64,000 bases of DNA from Pseudomonas putida (GCF_002025705.1 NZ_CP018846.1:1045501-1109500); one strand, 5' to 3'. Shown: positions 8,942 to 18,138, numbered from the stretch's first letter. The notes: a model not told the origin generated them from the letters alone. A program made the numbers and translations.

Positions 8942-10216
8942 ATGTTCAGCTGGTACCGCCAGATCACTACACGGGAACGCAAGACGTTCTGGGCCTGTTT
9001 CGGTGGCTGGTCGCTCGATGCGCTGGAAGTGCAGATGTTCGGCCTGGCCATCCCCGCGTTGATCGCCGCATTCTCCCTGACCAAGGGCGATGCCGGCCTG
9101 ATCAGCGGCCTGACCCTGGTCACCTCGGCGATCGGTGGCTGGCTCGGTGGCACCCTGTCGGACCGCTACGGCCGCGTGCGGACCTTGCAGTGGATGATCC
9201 TCTGGTTCTCCTTCTTCACCTTCCTGTCGGCGTTCGTCACCGGCTTTTACCCACTGTTGTTCGTCAAGGCCATGCAGGGCTTTGGTATCGGTGGCGAGTG
9301 GGCGGCCGGCGCGGTGCTGATGGCCGAGACCATCAACCCGAAATACCGCGGCAAGGTCATGGGCACCGTGCAGAGTGCCTGGGCCGTGGGCTGGGGCCTG
9401 GCAGTGGGCCTGTTCACCCTGATCTATTCGCTGGTGCCGGCCGAATACGCCTGGCGGGTGATGTTCTTCGTCGGCCTGCTGCCATCGCTGCTGATCATCT
9501 GGGTGCGCCGCAACGTGCCGGAGCCGGACAGCTTCCAGCGCCTGCAAAAAGACAAGGCCATCCCCGGCAGCTTCTTCAAGTCCATGGCCGGCATCTTCCG
9601 CCCCGAACTGCTGCGCGTGACCCTGCTCGGCGGCCTGCTGGGCCTGGGCGCCCACGGTGGCTACCACGCGGTGATGACCTGGCTGCCGACCTTCCTGAAG
9701 ACCGAACGCAACCTGTCGGTACTCAACTCCGGCGGCTACCTGGCGGTGATCATCTTCGCCTTCTGGTGTGGTTGCGTGGTCAGTGGCCTGCTGATCGACC
9801 GTATCGGCCGACGCAAGAACATCCTGCTGTTCGCCCTGTGCTGCGTGCTGACCGTGCAGGCCTACGTGTTCTTCCCGCTGAGCAATACCCAGATGCTGTT
9901 CCTCGGCTTCCCGCTGGGCTTCTTCGCCGCTGGCATCCCGGCCAGCCTGGGGGCGTTCTTCAACGAGCTGTACCCGGCTGACGTGCGCGGTGCCGGGGTC
10001 GGCTTCTGCTACAACTTCGGCCGTGTGCTGTCGGCGGTATTCCCGTTCCTGGTCGGCCACATGAGCGAATCCATGTCGCTGGGTAGCGCGATCGGTATCG
10101 ATGCCGGCATCGCCTACGGCGTGGCCATGCTCGCCGCGCTGTGCCTGCCGGAAACCCGAGGCCGCAACCTTGAGGCCACACCAGCGCCGGCCATGGCTGG
10201 CGCTGTCGCCAAGTAA
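8942..10216 (+). CDS. MFS transporter of the NanT/JEN-like metabolite:H+ symporter type
   Basis: A 424-residue twelve-helix inner-membrane carrier. The ATG at 8942 follows an AAGGA ribosome-binding site and gives the usual MFSWYRQITTRERKTFW N-terminus with a cytoplasmic lead before helix 1. The motif GGTLSDRYGRVR between helices 2 and 3 and GIGGEWAAGAVLMAE in helix 4 match the organic-acid symporters (sialate, shikimate or aromatic-acid type). Thirteen bases downstream is an amidohydrolase gene in the same direction, which suggests an operon for uptake and hydrolysis of one carboxylic compound. The substrate is not established. Confidence 0.87.
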   Translation: MFSWYRQITTRERKTFWACFGGWSLDALEVQMFGLAIPALIAAFSLTKGDAGLISGLTLVTSAIGGWLGGTLSDRYGRVRTLQWMILWFSFFTFLSAFVTGFYPLLFVKAMQGFGIGGEWAAGAVLMAETINPKYRGKVMGTVQSAWAVGWGLAVGLFTLIYSLVPAEYAWRVMFFVGLLPSLLIIWVRRNVPEPDSFQRLQKDKAIPGSFFKSMAGIFRPELLRVTLLGGLLGLGAHGGYHAVMTWLPTFLKTERNLSVLNSGGYLAVIIFAFWCGCVVSGLLIDRIGRRKNILLFALCCVLTVQAYVFFPLSNTQMLFLGFPLGFFAAGIPASLGAFFNELYPADVRGAGVGFCYNFGRVLSAVFPFLVGHMSESMSLGSAIGIDAGIAYGVAMLAALCLPETRGRNLEATPAPAMAGAVAK

Positions 10217-10228
10217 CCTGACTGCCCT

Positions 10229-11071
10229 GTGAAAACCATGCCCGACGTTCCAGCTCCACACCTGACCGCCATCGACAGCCATGCCCATGTCTTCAGCCGT
10301 GGGCTGAACCTGGCCAGCGAGCGGCGTTACGCGCCCAGCTATGATGCGCCGCTGGGCGATTACCTGGGCCAGTTGCTGGCCCACGGTTTCAGCCATGGCG
10401 TGTTGGTGCAGCCCAGTTTCCTGGGCACCGACAACCGCTACCTGCTCAGTGCCCTGCAGACCGTGCCGGGGCAACTGCGCGGCGTCGTGATGCTTGACCG
10501 CGACGTCGAGCGTGAGACCTTGCAGGAAATGGCCCGGTTGGGCGTCAGGGGCGTGCGCCTGAACCTCATGGGGCAAGGCCTGCCAGACCTGACGGGTAGC
10601 GAATGGCGACCCATGTTTGAGCGCATCGGCGAACAAGGCTGGCACCTGGAGCTGCATCGCCATGTGGCGGACATTCCTGCGCTGGTGCGGGCACTGGAGC
10701 CTTATGGCCTGGATATCGTGGTCGACCACTTTGGTCGGCCCGATGCCCGCCTGGGCCTGGGGCAGCCGGGCTTTGCCGAGCTGCTGACGCTGGGCGGCAA
10801 GGGCAAGGTGTGGGTCAAGGTATCGGGTATCTACCGGCTGGAAGGCACGCCGGAGCAGAACCTGGCATTTGCTCGGCAGGCCCTGTGCGCGCTTGAAGCC
10901 CACTATGGGGCCGAGCGGCTGATGTGGGGCAGCGATTGGCCGCATACCCAGCATGAGTCGTCGGTGAGCTTCAGCACGGCGGTCGAGCAGTTCGAGGCCC
11001 TGGGTTGCTCGGCGCAATTGCGCCGTGCGCTGCTGGTGGAGACTGCGCGGGCGCTGTTCGGCTTCGAGTAA
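10229..11071 (+). CDS. Amidohydrolase_2 family lactonase-like hydrolase
   Basis: A 280-residue TIM-barrel metal hydrolase, close in type to 2-pyrone-4,6-dicarboxylate or muconolactone lactonases. Metal-site motifs are visible: the HxH of IDSHAHVF near residue 20, VDHFGRPD in the middle, and WGSDWPHT with the conserved Asp near residue 235. Translation could begin at GTG 10229 or ATG 10238, three codons later; I cannot decide. It is 13 bases behind an organic-acid MFS transporter and probably hydrolyses the imported compound or a lactone from it. There is no signal peptide, so it acts in the cytoplasm. Confidence 0.82.
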   Translation: MKTMPDVPAPHLTAIDSHAHVFSRGLNLASERRYAPSYDAPLGDYLGQLLAHGFSHGVLVQPSFLGTDNRYLLSALQTVPGQLRGVVMLDRDVERETLQEMARLGVRGVRLNLMGQGLPDLTGSEWRPMFERIGEQGWHLELHRHVADIPALVRALEPYGLDIVVDHFGRPDARLGLGQPGFAELLTLGGKGKVWVKVSGIYRLEGTPEQNLAFARQALCALEAHYGAERLMWGSDWPHTQHESSVSFSTAVEQFEALGCSAQLRRALLVETARALFGFE

Positions 11072-11098
11072 TCCGCCAACTTGAAGGCGCCGCAGTAT

Positions 11099-11244
11099 CT
11101 GTAGGAGCGGCCTTGCCGGGGCGCCGGACCGGTCGGAAAGGGCCGCAGCGCGGCCCCAGGGTCTTGCGGTTTTGCAGCAATTGCTGGGGCTGCTACGCAG
11201 CCCTTTCCGACCGGTCCGGCGCCCCGGCAAGGCCGCTCCTACAG
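11099..11244. repeat. Inverted REP pair, GCCGGGGCGCCGGACCGG variant
   Basis: CTGTAGGAGCGGCCTTGCCG opens the left arm, and its reverse complement ends with CGGCAAGGCCGCTCCTACAG on the right. Both arms carry the insert GGGGCGCCGGACCGGTCGG, which replaces the more common TGTCGCG. The pair sits between the 3' ends of the amidohydrolase and chemoreceptor genes, where it may act as a bidirectional transcription barrier. Confidence 0.9.
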
Positions 11245-11269
11245 TCAGTACAGCTTTCAGATCAATGAC

Positions 11270-13189
11270 TCAGAAGCGGAACCGGCTGATCATCTGCTGC
11301 AACTGCCCACCCAACCGCGCCAGTTCCACACTGGACGCCGAAGTCTGCTGACTGGCTTCAGCGGTCTGTTCGGAAATGTCGCGCACCGTCACCACGCTGC
11401 GGCTGATCTCTTCAGCCACCGCACTCTGCTGTTCCGACGCTGCGGCAATCTGCTGGTTCATCAGCTGGATCCCCGACACGCGCTGGGTAATCCCCTCCAG
11501 TGCCACCCCAGCCTCACGCACCAGCGCCACGCTGCTTTCGGTCAGGCTCTGGCTCTGTTCCATCAGCTCGCTCACCGAGCGGGTGCCTTCTTCAAGGCTG
11601 CCGATCGCCGACTCGATCTCCAGTGTCGATGCCTGGGTACGCTGCGCCAGGCTGCGCACTTCATCGGCCACCACGGCAAAGCCACGGCCAGCCTCACCGG
11701 CCCGGGCCGCTTCGATAGCGGCATTGAGTGCCAGCAGATTGGTCTGCTCGGCCACGGCCTTGATCACATCCATGACCTTGCCGATACGCTGGCTTTCGGT
11801 GCGCAGGGCGTCCATGGCTGCGCCAGTGGCATCCACCTGGCTGGCCAGGCGGCCGATCTGGGTAACGGCGCGGTTGACCACGCTGTCACCTTCACGGGCT
11901 TCGTCGTCGGTGGCGCTGGCGGCCTGGGAGGCTTCGCCAGCATTGCGCGCCACCTCTTGCACGGTGGCAGCCATTTCCTGCATGGCCGTGGCCACCTGGT
12001 CGGTTTCCACCTTCTGGTTGTTGGCGCCGGCGCTGGTCTGCTCGGTGATCGCCGAAAGCTCCTCGGTGGCGCTGGCGATCTGCGAAATGCCATCGCGTAC
12101 CTGGGCGATCAGCTCGCGCAGGTTGCGGGTCATGCCCTGCAGGGCGTTCTGCAATTGGCCGACCTCGTCGCGGCGGCGGCTGGTCGGTTGCTCGCTGAGG
12201 TCACCGGCGGCCACCTGCTCCATGGCGCTCAGTGCCTGGCGCAGCGGCTGGCTGATCTGCCGGGCGATCACCACGGCAGCCAGTGCCCCGATCAGCAAGG
12301 CAAGCAGGGTGGTGGCGATCTGCAGGGTGCGGGCGAAATGGCTGTCCTTGGCGACCAGCACAGCCTGGTCATCGAGCAGTTGGCCAATGACGCCATTGAG
12401 GGTTTCGATGTCCTTGGCCATGGCCGCGCGGTAGCCGACCAGGTTGCTGACCTCGCCGCGGAACGCTTCGACAGCGGTGGCATAGGCCTGTACCTGCTGC
12501 TGCAATTGCTGGAACTGCTGCGGGAAGTTGCCATTGAAGCGAGCGACCAGCCCAGGCAGATCGTTCACCGTGGTGGCGATCTGGGTGTTCATCAGCTGCT
12601 CGGTCTCGGCGCTGGTGTTACCCGTGTAACCGCGAACGTGGTAGCGCAGCAGGATCAGGTTCTCGCGGATCTGGTTGATCGCCTCGATGCGCACGAAACG
12701 CTGTTCGGCATCGGGCAGGGCACGCACCTGGTTGCGAATCTGCTCGATGCTGGCGAACGACTGACTCGCCAGCACGCCCATTTCCTTCTGTGCGGCGCGC
12801 ATCTTTTCATAGGAACGGAAGCTGGCGGCCTGGTTGGCGCTGTAGCCCTGCAGAGCCTGGTCGGCAGTATTGATCAGCACCTGGCTCTGCGCCCGGATCA
12901 TCACTTCACGCAGCTTTGCCAGGGTTGGCTTGAACGCCTCCAGCGCGGCCTGCAACTGCTTGCTCTCGGTTGGCGCGCCATTGGCCATGGCGTGGCGCAG
13001 GCGCGCTTCGCGCAGGTCGCCCAGGGTGTCGTTGAGGCGTGACACATCGCTGACCACCTCGCTGCGCCGTACCAGGCTGCCCATACCGTCCCAGCTGATG
13101 AGCGACTGCACCAACGTCAGGCACAGCACCAGGCCGAAACCGAGGAAGAGTTTATGGGCGATCCTGAGGTCGCCGAACCAGGTAAACAT
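11270..13189 (-). CDS. Methyl-accepting chemotaxis protein
   Basis: A 639-residue chemoreceptor. Helix TM1 is at about residues 11-32, followed by a long all-helical periplasmic sensor of about 250 residues (HBM or double four-helix-bundle type, as in McpS-like receptors), TM2 at about 288-310, a HAMP domain, and a signalling domain with the hairpin tip [19 protein letters not shown]. Glu/Gln-rich methylation helices flank the tip. There is no C-terminal CheR-binding pentapeptide; the protein ends QQMISRFRF. The length of the sensor fits binding of a small organic acid, but the ligand cannot be read. The ribosome-binding site is AAGGAG. A flagellar-type promoter lies upstream. Confidence 0.93.
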   Translation of the reverse strand: MFTWFGDLRIAHKLFLGFGLVLCLTLVQSLISWDGMGSLVRRSEVVSDVSRLNDTLGDLREARLRHAMANGAPTESKQLQAALEAFKPTLAKLREVMIRAQSQVLINTADQALQGYSANQAASFRSYEKMRAAQKEMGVLASQSFASIEQIRNQVRALPDAEQRFVRIEAINQIRENLILLRYHVRGYTGNTSAETEQLMNTQIATTVNDLPGLVARFNGNFPQQFQQLQQQVQAYATAVEAFRGEVSNLVGYRAAMAKDIETLNGVIGQLLDDQAVLVAKDSHFARTLQIATTLLALLIGALAAVVIARQISQPLRQALSAMEQVAAGDLSEQPTSRRRDEVGQLQNALQGMTRNLRELIAQVRDGISQIASATEELSAITEQTSAGANNQKVETDQVATAMQEMAATVQEVARNAGEASQAASATDDEAREGDSVVNRAVTQIGRLASQVDATGAAMDALRTESQRIGKVMDVIKAVAEQTNLLALNAAIEAARAGEAGRGFAVVADEVRSLAQRTQASTLEIESAIGSLEEGTRSVSELMEQSQSLTESSVALVREAGVALEGITQRVSGIQLMNQQIAAASEQQSAVAEEISRSVVTVRDISEQTAEASQQTSASSVELARLGGQLQQMISRFRF

Positions 13190-13269
13190 ATACTGCCGAG
13201 CTCCTTTTCTTATGGGTTGGAGGAGACCTGAGGTCCATTCCTTCTATTAGATATAGTCATCTATATGAA

Positions 13270-13295
13270 TTATCGGCATGTGTAACAAAATCTGA
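13270..13295 (-). promoter_or_regulatory. Probable sigma-28 (FliA) promoter of the chemoreceptor gene
   Basis: Read on the minus strand, a perfect GCCGATAA -10 element (13270-13277) lies 10 bases from TCAGATTT (13288-13295), which matches the TAAAGTTT -35 element at about five of eight positions. Chemoreceptor genes are commonly FliA-dependent. The spacer is one base shorter than usual. An ATATAG-TCAT-CTATAT inverted repeat (13251-13266) lies between promoter and gene. Confidence 0.5.
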
Positions 13296-13456
13296 ACAGT
13301 GCTTTTCATGAAATTGGTGTCACTGTGATATCAAACTGTGCGCTGGTTCCTGAGTCATGCCGTGTCGCTTGCCAGCCCAAGGCTTTCACGTGCAGATTTG
13401 TGGCTTGTCGCGCTCCGCGTGCCTCCAATGACAAAAGACACTCAGGAACAAGGACG

Positions 13457-15334
13457 ATGAGTCACCCCTCGCAATTCACCTTGCTCGGCAAGCGGCGTTT
13501 CCTGCCGTTCTTCGTCACCCAGTTGCTGGGTGCCTTCAACGACAACCTGTTCAAGCAGTCGCTGATCCTGGCGATCCTGTTCAAGCTCAGCCTGGGCGAC
13601 GGCGACCGTTCGATCTGGGTCAACCTCTGTGCGCTGTTGTTCATCCTGCCGTTCTTCCTGTTCTCGGCACTGGGCGGGCAGTTTGGCGAGAAGTTCGCCA
13701 AGGACGCGCTGATCCGTGCGATCAAGCTGGCCGAGATCGGCATCATGGCGGTCGGTGCCATTGGCTTCGTTACCAACCACCTCACGCTGATGCTGGTGGC
13801 CTTGTTCGGCATGGGCACCCACTCGGCGTTGTTCGGCCCGGTGAAGTACTCGATCCTGCCCCAGGCCCTGCGCGAAGAAGAGCTGGTCGGCGGCAACGGG
13901 CTGGTGGAGATGGGCACCTTCCTCGCCATCCTGGTCGGCACCATCGGCGCCGGGGTGATGATGGCCACCAACAGCTACGCCACGGTGGTGGCCGGTGGCG
14001 TGGTCGGCACCGCCGTGCTGGGCTACCTGGCCAGCCGCTGGATCCCGCGGGCGGCGGCTGCGTCGCCGCAGATGGCGCTGGACTGGAACATCTTCAAGCA
14101 GTCGTGGGTGATCCTGCGCATGGGCCTGGGGCAGACCCCGGCAGTGTCGCGCTCGATCGTGGGCAACTCGTGGTTCTGGTTCGTCGGTGCCATCTACCTG
14201 ACCCAGATCCCTAAGTACGCCCAGGATTGGCTGCACGGCGACGAGACCGCAGTGACCCTGGTGCTGACCCTGTTCTCGGTGGGCATCGCCCTCGGTTCGC
14301 TGCTGTGCGAACGGCTCAGCGGGCGCAAGGTGGAAATCGGCCTGGTGCCGTTCGGCTCGTTCGGCCTGACCCTGTTCGGCCTGCTCTGGTGGTGGCATTC
14401 CGGTGACGTACCGGCGGGCGCCCAGCCGCACGACTGGCTGGCGCTGCTGGGCATGCATCAGGCCTGGTGGATTTTGCTGTCGATCGTCGGCCTTGGTGTG
14501 TTCGGCGGTTTCTACATCGTGCCGCTGTACGCCCTGATCCAGGCGCGCACCGCCGAGGATCAACGGGCCCGGGTCATCGCCTCCAACAATATCCTCAATG
14601 CCCTGTTCATGGTGGTCTCGGCGATCTTCACCATTGTCCTGTTGAGCGTGGCCAAGCTGAGCATCCCGCAGCTGTTCCTGGTGGTGTCGCTGTTGAACGT
14701 GCTGGTCAACGCCTACATCTTCAGGATCGTGCCCGAATTCACCATGCGCTTCCTGATCTGGCTGCTCAGCCACTCGATGTACCGCGTGCAACACCGTGAC
14801 CTCGAGCGGATCCCTGATGAAGGCGCGGCACTGCTGGTGTGCAACCACGTGTCGTTCGTCGATGCGCTGCTGCTGGGCGGGGCGATTCGCCGGCCCATCC
14901 GCTTTGTCATGTACTACAAGATCTACAACCTGCCGGTGCTCAACTTCGTGTTCCGCACGGCGGGCGCCATTCCGATTGCCGGGCGCAACGAAGACCAGGC
15001 GACCTACGAGCGAGCCTTCGCCCGCATCGCCGAATACCTGGCGGACGGTGAGCTGGTGTGCATCTTCCCGGAAGGCAAACTGACCGGCGACGGCGAGATC
15101 GATGCGTTCAAGGGCGGCGCCAGCCGTATTCTCGAAGAAACCCCGGTACCGGTGATCCCGCTGGCGCTGCAGGGGTTGTGGGGGAGCTTCTTCAGCCGCG
15201 ATCCGGCCAAGGGCTTCTTCAAGCGCCTGTGGTCGCGGGTGACCATCGTGGCAGGCGCCGCCATCCCGGTGGAGGCGGCGCAGCCAGAGTCGTTGCGTGA
15301 GCAAGTCAGCCGCTTGCGCGGCGACCTGCGTTAA
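13457..15334 (+). CDS. MFS transporter fused to a 1-acylglycerol-3-phosphate acyltransferase
   Basis: A 625-residue fusion. Residues 1 to about 425 form an LplT-like lysophospholipid-flippase MFS domain opening GKRRFLPFFVTQLLGAFNDN. Residues 440-625 form a PlsC acyltransferase domain with the catalytic HX4D at His464/Asp469 (NHVSFVD) and the FPEGK substrate motif. Escherichia coli Aas carries an acyltransferase plus an AMP-ligase and works with a separate LplT; here transporter and acyltransferase are joined and no ligase domain is present. The likely role is uptake and re-acylation of lysophospholipids at the inner membrane. The ATG at 13457 is chosen because it begins the conserved N-terminus, with AAGGA upstream. 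Confidence 0.9.
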   Translation: MSHPSQFTLLGKRRFLPFFVTQLLGAFNDNLFKQSLILAILFKLSLGDGDRSIWVNLCALLFILPFFLFSALGGQFGEKFAKDALIRAIKLAEIGIMAVGAIGFVTNHLTLMLVALFGMGTHSALFGPVKYSILPQALREEELVGGNGLVEMGTFLAILVGTIGAGVMMATNSYATVVAGGVVGTAVLGYLASRWIPRAAAASPQMALDWNIFKQSWVILRMGLGQTPAVSRSIVGNSWFWFVGAIYLTQIPKYAQDWLHGDETAVTLVLTLFSVGIALGSLLCERLSGRKVEIGLVPFGSFGLTLFGLLWWWHSGDVPAGAQPHDWLALLGMHQAWWILLSIVGLGVFGGFYIVPLYALIQARTAEDQRARVIASNNILNALFMVVSAIFTIVLLSVAKLSIPQLFLVVSLLNVLVNAYIFRIVPEFTMRFLIWLLSHSMYRVQHRDLERIPDEGAALLVCNHVSFVDALLLGGAIRRPIRFVMYYKIYNLPVLNFVFRTAGAIPIAGRNEDQATYERAFARIAEYLADGELVCIFPEGKLTGDGEIDAFKGGASRILEETPVPVIPLALQGLWGSFFSRDPAKGFFKRLWSRVTIVAGAAIPVEAAQPESLREQVSRLRGDLR

Positions 15335-15344
15335 GCGGAAGTGG

Positions 15345-15662
15345 TCAGCTGGCGCTGACCTTCAGGCCGATCAGGCCGCAGACGATCAGCGCCACACTGA
15401 CCAGTCGCACCAGGGCCATGGATTCACCGAACAGGATGATCCCGGCGATCACAGTGCCAACTGCGCCCACGCCAGTCCAGATGGCATAGGCGGTGCCCAG
15501 CGGCAGCTCCTTCATGGCCAGGCCCAGCAGGCCCAGGCTGATGACCATGGCGCCGACGGTAAGCACAGTGGGGAGTGGGCGGGTGAAGCCGTCGGTGTAC
15601 TTCAGGCCGACAGCCCAGCCTACCTCGAACAGGCCGGCGAAAAACAGGATGATCCAGGACAT
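15345..15662 (-). CDS. gdx: Guanidinium exporter, SMR family (Gdx/SugE)
   Basis: A 105-residue small multidrug-resistance protein with four membrane helices, opening [19 protein letters not shown]; Glu13 is the family's proton- and substrate-binding residue. The Gdx subtype (old name SugE) exports guanidinium in exchange for protons. The call is greatly strengthened by a guanidine-II riboswitch directly upstream. The start ATG at 15662 has GGAG ahead of it. It is convergent with the MFS-acyltransferase gene, 10 bases from its stop. Confidence 0.95.
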   Translation of the reverse strand: MSWIILFFAGLFEVGWAVGLKYTDGFTRPLPTVLTVGAMVISLGLLGLAMKELPLGTAYAIWTGVGAVGTVIAGIILFGESMALVRLVSVALIVCGLIGLKVSAS

Positions 15663-15688
15663 GATGCGTCTCCATCGTTGCGAATGAT

Positions 15689-15737
15689 GGGGCCGTCCCC
15701 GGGATGGTCACGCGGTGCGTCGTGAGGTCGTCCTCAC
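15689..15737 (-). promoter_or_regulatory. Guanidine-II (mini-ykkC) riboswitch
   Basis: On the minus strand, two hairpins each have the diagnostic ACGR tetraloop. The first is GTGAGG-ACGA-CCTCAC (15722-15737) and the second is GGGG-ACGG-CCCC (15689-15700); 21 bases separate them. The second hairpin ends 26 bases before the gdx start codon and precedes the ribosome-binding GGAG. In the known family the two loops dimerise on guanidinium and release the ribosome-binding site. The pairing and loops are seen directly; the ligand follows from the family and the gene it precedes. Confidence 0.9.
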
Positions 15738-15757
15738 AGTGGCCATCAGGGTACACA

Positions 15758-16723
15758 TCAATGCCTGGCTGGCTCAACCTCTTCTATGGGGGCCGATGAA
15801 TCCTCCATCCTGCGGAACCAGGTCGACAGCAGCGCCCCGGAAATGTTGTGCCAAACGCTGAACAGCGCACTCGGCACTGCCGCCAGCGGGGAGAAGTGCG
15901 CCGCCGCCAATGCCGCCCCCAATCCCGAGTTCTGCATCCCCACCTCAAGCGCCAGCGACTTGCGCTGGGCCAACGGCAGCTTGCAGAGTCGGCCAGTAAG
16001 GTAACCCAGCAGATAGCCGAAGGTGTTGTGCAGCATCACCACCGCCATGATCAGCAGGCCCGACTCGGCGATCTTGGCCTGGCTGGCCGCTACCACCGCG
16101 CAGACGATCATCACGATGCTCACCACCGACACCAGCGGCAGCACCTGCACCGCCATCTGCACCCGTGCACCCAGCAGGCGCTGGGCCAGCACGCCGAGCA
16201 CGATCGGCAGCATCACCAGCTGCAGGATCGACCAGAACATGTCCATGAAGGATACCGGCAGCCAGGCAGAGGCCAGGAACCAGATCAGCGCCGGGGTCAG
16301 CAGCGGGGCAAGCAGGGTGGTCACTGCGGCGATCGCCACTGCCAGTGCCAGGTCGCCCTTGGACAGCCAGACCATCACGTTCGACGCCGTGCCGCTCGGG
16401 CAACAGCCGACCAGGATCACGCCCACGGCGATTTCCGCCGGCAGGTGGAACAGCTGGCACAGCAACCAGGCCATGCCCGGCATGATCACGAAGTGCGCCA
16501 CCACGCCAAGGGCCACTCGCCAGGGCTGGCGGGCGAGGGCGGCGAAGTCGTCGAGCTTGAGGGTCAGGCCCATGCCGAACATCACCAGGCCCAGCAGCGG
16601 CACGATGGCGACCTTGAGGGCGATGAACCACTGGGGTTGCAGGAAGGCCAGTACAGCGAACACCAACACCCACAGGGCGAAGGTGTTGCCGACGAAGCGG
16701 CTGAGGGCGGCGAGGGCGCGCAT
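15758..16723 (-). CDS. Bile acid:sodium symporter (BASS) family transporter
   Basis: A 321-residue inner-membrane carrier with about nine to ten helices. The conserved region GCCPSGTASNVMVWLSKGD and the later EVGMQNSGLGAALA are hallmarks of bacterial BASS proteins (ASBT/PanS/YocS types), where they build the sodium sites and crossover helices. Substrates in the family include organic acids such as pantoate; none can be assigned here. The start at 16723 has AAGGAA upstream. It precedes the riboswitch-controlled gdx gene on the same strand, but the 95-base gap with its own riboswitch suggests separate control. Confidence 0.9.
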   Translation of the reverse strand: MRALAALSRFVGNTFALWVLVFAVLAFLQPQWFIALKVAIVPLLGLVMFGMGLTLKLDDFAALARQPWRVALGVVAHFVIMPGMAWLLCQLFHLPAEIAVGVILVGCCPSGTASNVMVWLSKGDLALAVAIAAVTTLLAPLLTPALIWFLASAWLPVSFMDMFWSILQLVMLPIVLGVLAQRLLGARVQMAVQVLPLVSVVSIVMIVCAVVAASQAKIAESGLLIMAVVMLHNTFGYLLGYLTGRLCKLPLAQRKSLALEVGMQNSGLGAALAAAHFSPLAAVPSALFSVWHNISGALLSTWFRRMEDSSAPIEEVEPARH

Positions 16724-16764
16724 GGGGCAATTCCTTTTCTATTTATAGCTTTATGAATTTCACT

Positions 16765-16876
16765 GGCCCCTTCGCGGCGGTTCGACGCTTCGACAAGCCC
16801 GCTCCCACAGGTATCGCCACAGTATTCGAGCCTGTGGTGATCCCTGTGGGAGCGGGCTTGCCCGCGAAGAGGCCGG
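16765..16876. repeat. Inverted REP pair with an unequal left arm
   Basis: The right arm is CTGTGGGAGCGGGCTTGCCC followed by GCGAAGAGGCCGG. The left arm is its inverse but carries the extra GGTTCGACGCTTCGACAAG, a variant found again at 54674-54801. It separates the BASS and rdgC genes. Confidence 0.85.
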
Positions 16877-16924
16877 TCCTGGCTAGCGCTTTGAATCAGG
16901 CCAGCACCGGTCTTTCAAACCACC

Positions 16925-17845
16925 TCAGACCCCTTGCGGAATCTCCTCCCCACCCAGCGCTTCGAACAGCACCGGCAGGAATTCGGCAAAGGTCATCATC
17001 ATCAGCTGGAAGCTGGCATCGAACTGCTGCGCGGCTTCATCACCACCGTCCTGTTCGGCCTGTTCCTGCAGCAGCTCTTCGAACTTCAGGCGTTTGATCA
17101 CCATCTTGTCGTCGAGCACGAACGACAGCTTGTCCTGCCAGGCCAGGGCCAGCTGGGTGACCACCTTGCCGGTGCTCAGGTGCAGCTGGATTTCCTCGCT
17201 GGTCAGGTCCTGGCGTTTGCAACGCACGATGCCGCCGTCTTCGGCGGTGTCACGCAGTTCGCACTCGTCCAGTACATAGAAGCCTTCGGCAGCCTGTTGC
17301 GACTTGACCCAGTCGGTCATGGTCGCGGTCGGGGCGATCTTCACCGTGGCCGGGCGCACCGGCAGCGAGCCCATCACTTCACGCAGGGTCGACAGCAGGT
17401 CTTCGGCGCGCTTGGCGCTGGCCGAGTTGACCAGGATCATCCCCAGGCGCGGGGCGATGGCGGCGAAGATCATCGAGCGGCGGATGAACGCGCGCGGCAG
17501 GAACGCCTGGATGATCTCGTCCTTGATCTGGTCGCGCTCTTTTTTGTAGACCTTGCGCATCTGCTCGGTCTCGATCTCTTCGACCTTTTCCTTCACTGCA
17601 TCGTTGACCACGCTGCTCGGCAGGATGCGTTCTTCCTTGCGCGCGGCCACCAGCAGGAACTCGCCGCTGACGTGCACCAGGGGAGCGTCTTCGCCCTTGC
17701 CGAACGGCGCGACGAAACCGTAGGTGGTCAGCTCCTGGCTGGCGCAGGGGCGGGCCGGCTTGGAGGCCAGGGCGGCTTCCAGCGCTTCAGCCTCGAACGG
17801 TACTTCCTGGGTCAGGCGGTAGGACAGCAGGTTCTTGAACCACAT
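16925..17845 (-). CDS. rdgC: Recombination-associated protein RdgC
   Basis: A 306-residue RdgC, a ring-forming nucleoid-associated double-strand DNA-binding protein that restrains RecA. The N-terminus [11 protein letters not shown] is diagnostic, and the length equals the usual 300-306. Further signatures are [20 protein letters not shown] helices, and a C-terminal [12 protein letters not shown] helix. The ATG at 17845 is chosen over an upstream one at 17881. It is divergent from the tRNA block. Confidence 0.95.
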   Translation of the reverse strand: MWFKNLLSYRLTQEVPFEAEALEAALASKPARPCASQELTTYGFVAPFGKGEDAPLVHVSGEFLLVAARKEERILPSSVVNDAVKEKVEEIETEQMRKVYKKERDQIKDEIIQAFLPRAFIRRSMIFAAIAPRLGMILVNSASAKRAEDLLSTLREVMGSLPVRPATVKIAPTATMTDWVKSQQAAEGFYVLDECELRDTAEDGGIVRCKRQDLTSEEIQLHLSTGKVVTQLALAWQDKLSFVLDDKMVIKRLKFEELLQEQAEQDGGDEAAQQFDASFQLMMMTFAEFLPVLFEALGGEEIPQGV

Positions 17846-18013
17846 GAGGGGCAATCTCTCCTTAATGCATAAGGCGGGCATTATTCTCCGAGCAGTGCTC
17901 CGAGGCCAGCCCTGTCATAGGGCCAGCAGGGTCATATAAGGAAAGAAAAGCCCCGGCTGCGCTAGGTCTTTGAAAGGGCTGGGTTTTTTTTTTGAAAAAA
18001 GTTTAAAAAGTGC

Positions 18014-18042
18014 TTGCCAGGGTAGCAGCTCGTCCGTAGAAT
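18014..18042 (+). promoter_or_regulatory. Promoter of first tRNA-Val/tRNA-Asp unit
   Basis: TTGCCA (18014-18019), a 17-base spacer and TAGAAT (18037-18042), followed by the GC-rich discriminator GCGCGCC typical of stringently controlled stable-RNA promoters. The same elements recur 335 bases downstream in the duplicate. Confidence 0.8.
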
Positions 18043-18062
18043 GCGCGCCACACCGAGACGAA

Positions 18063-18138
18063 GGGTGATTAGCTCAGCCGGGAGAGCATCTGCCTTACAA
18101 GCAGAGGGTCGGCGGTTCGATCCCGTCATCACCCACCA
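18063..18138 (+). tRNA. tRNA-Val (anticodon UAC), copy 1
   Basis: A 76-base tRNA with encoded CCA. The acceptor stem is GGGTGAT/ATCACCC, the anticodon arm is TCTGC-CTTACAA-GCAGA with anticodon TAC, and the T-arm contains GGTTCGATCC. It is identical to the copy at 18399. Confidence 0.97.

Noticed and set aside
8828..11230. 800-codon open frame on the minus strand opposite the MFS and amidohydrolase genes
   Set aside because: Antisense to two well-supported genes, rich in Gln, His and Arg, and without domains. It is a by-product of high-GC third positions.
11099..11244. Possible CRISPR or transposon ends suggested by long inverted arms
   Set aside because: The arms are REP elements. There are no regularly spaced direct repeats, no cas genes and no transposase.
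13442..15304. 620-codon open frame opposite the MFS-acyltransferase gene
   Set aside because: Composition dominated by Gln, His and Asp, typical of antisense frames in GC-rich DNA.
17950..18000. Hairpin-like AGCCC...GGGCT before a T-run upstream of the tRNAs
   Set aside because: The stem is only five base pairs with a long loop and no gene ends there on that strand, so I did not call a terminator.
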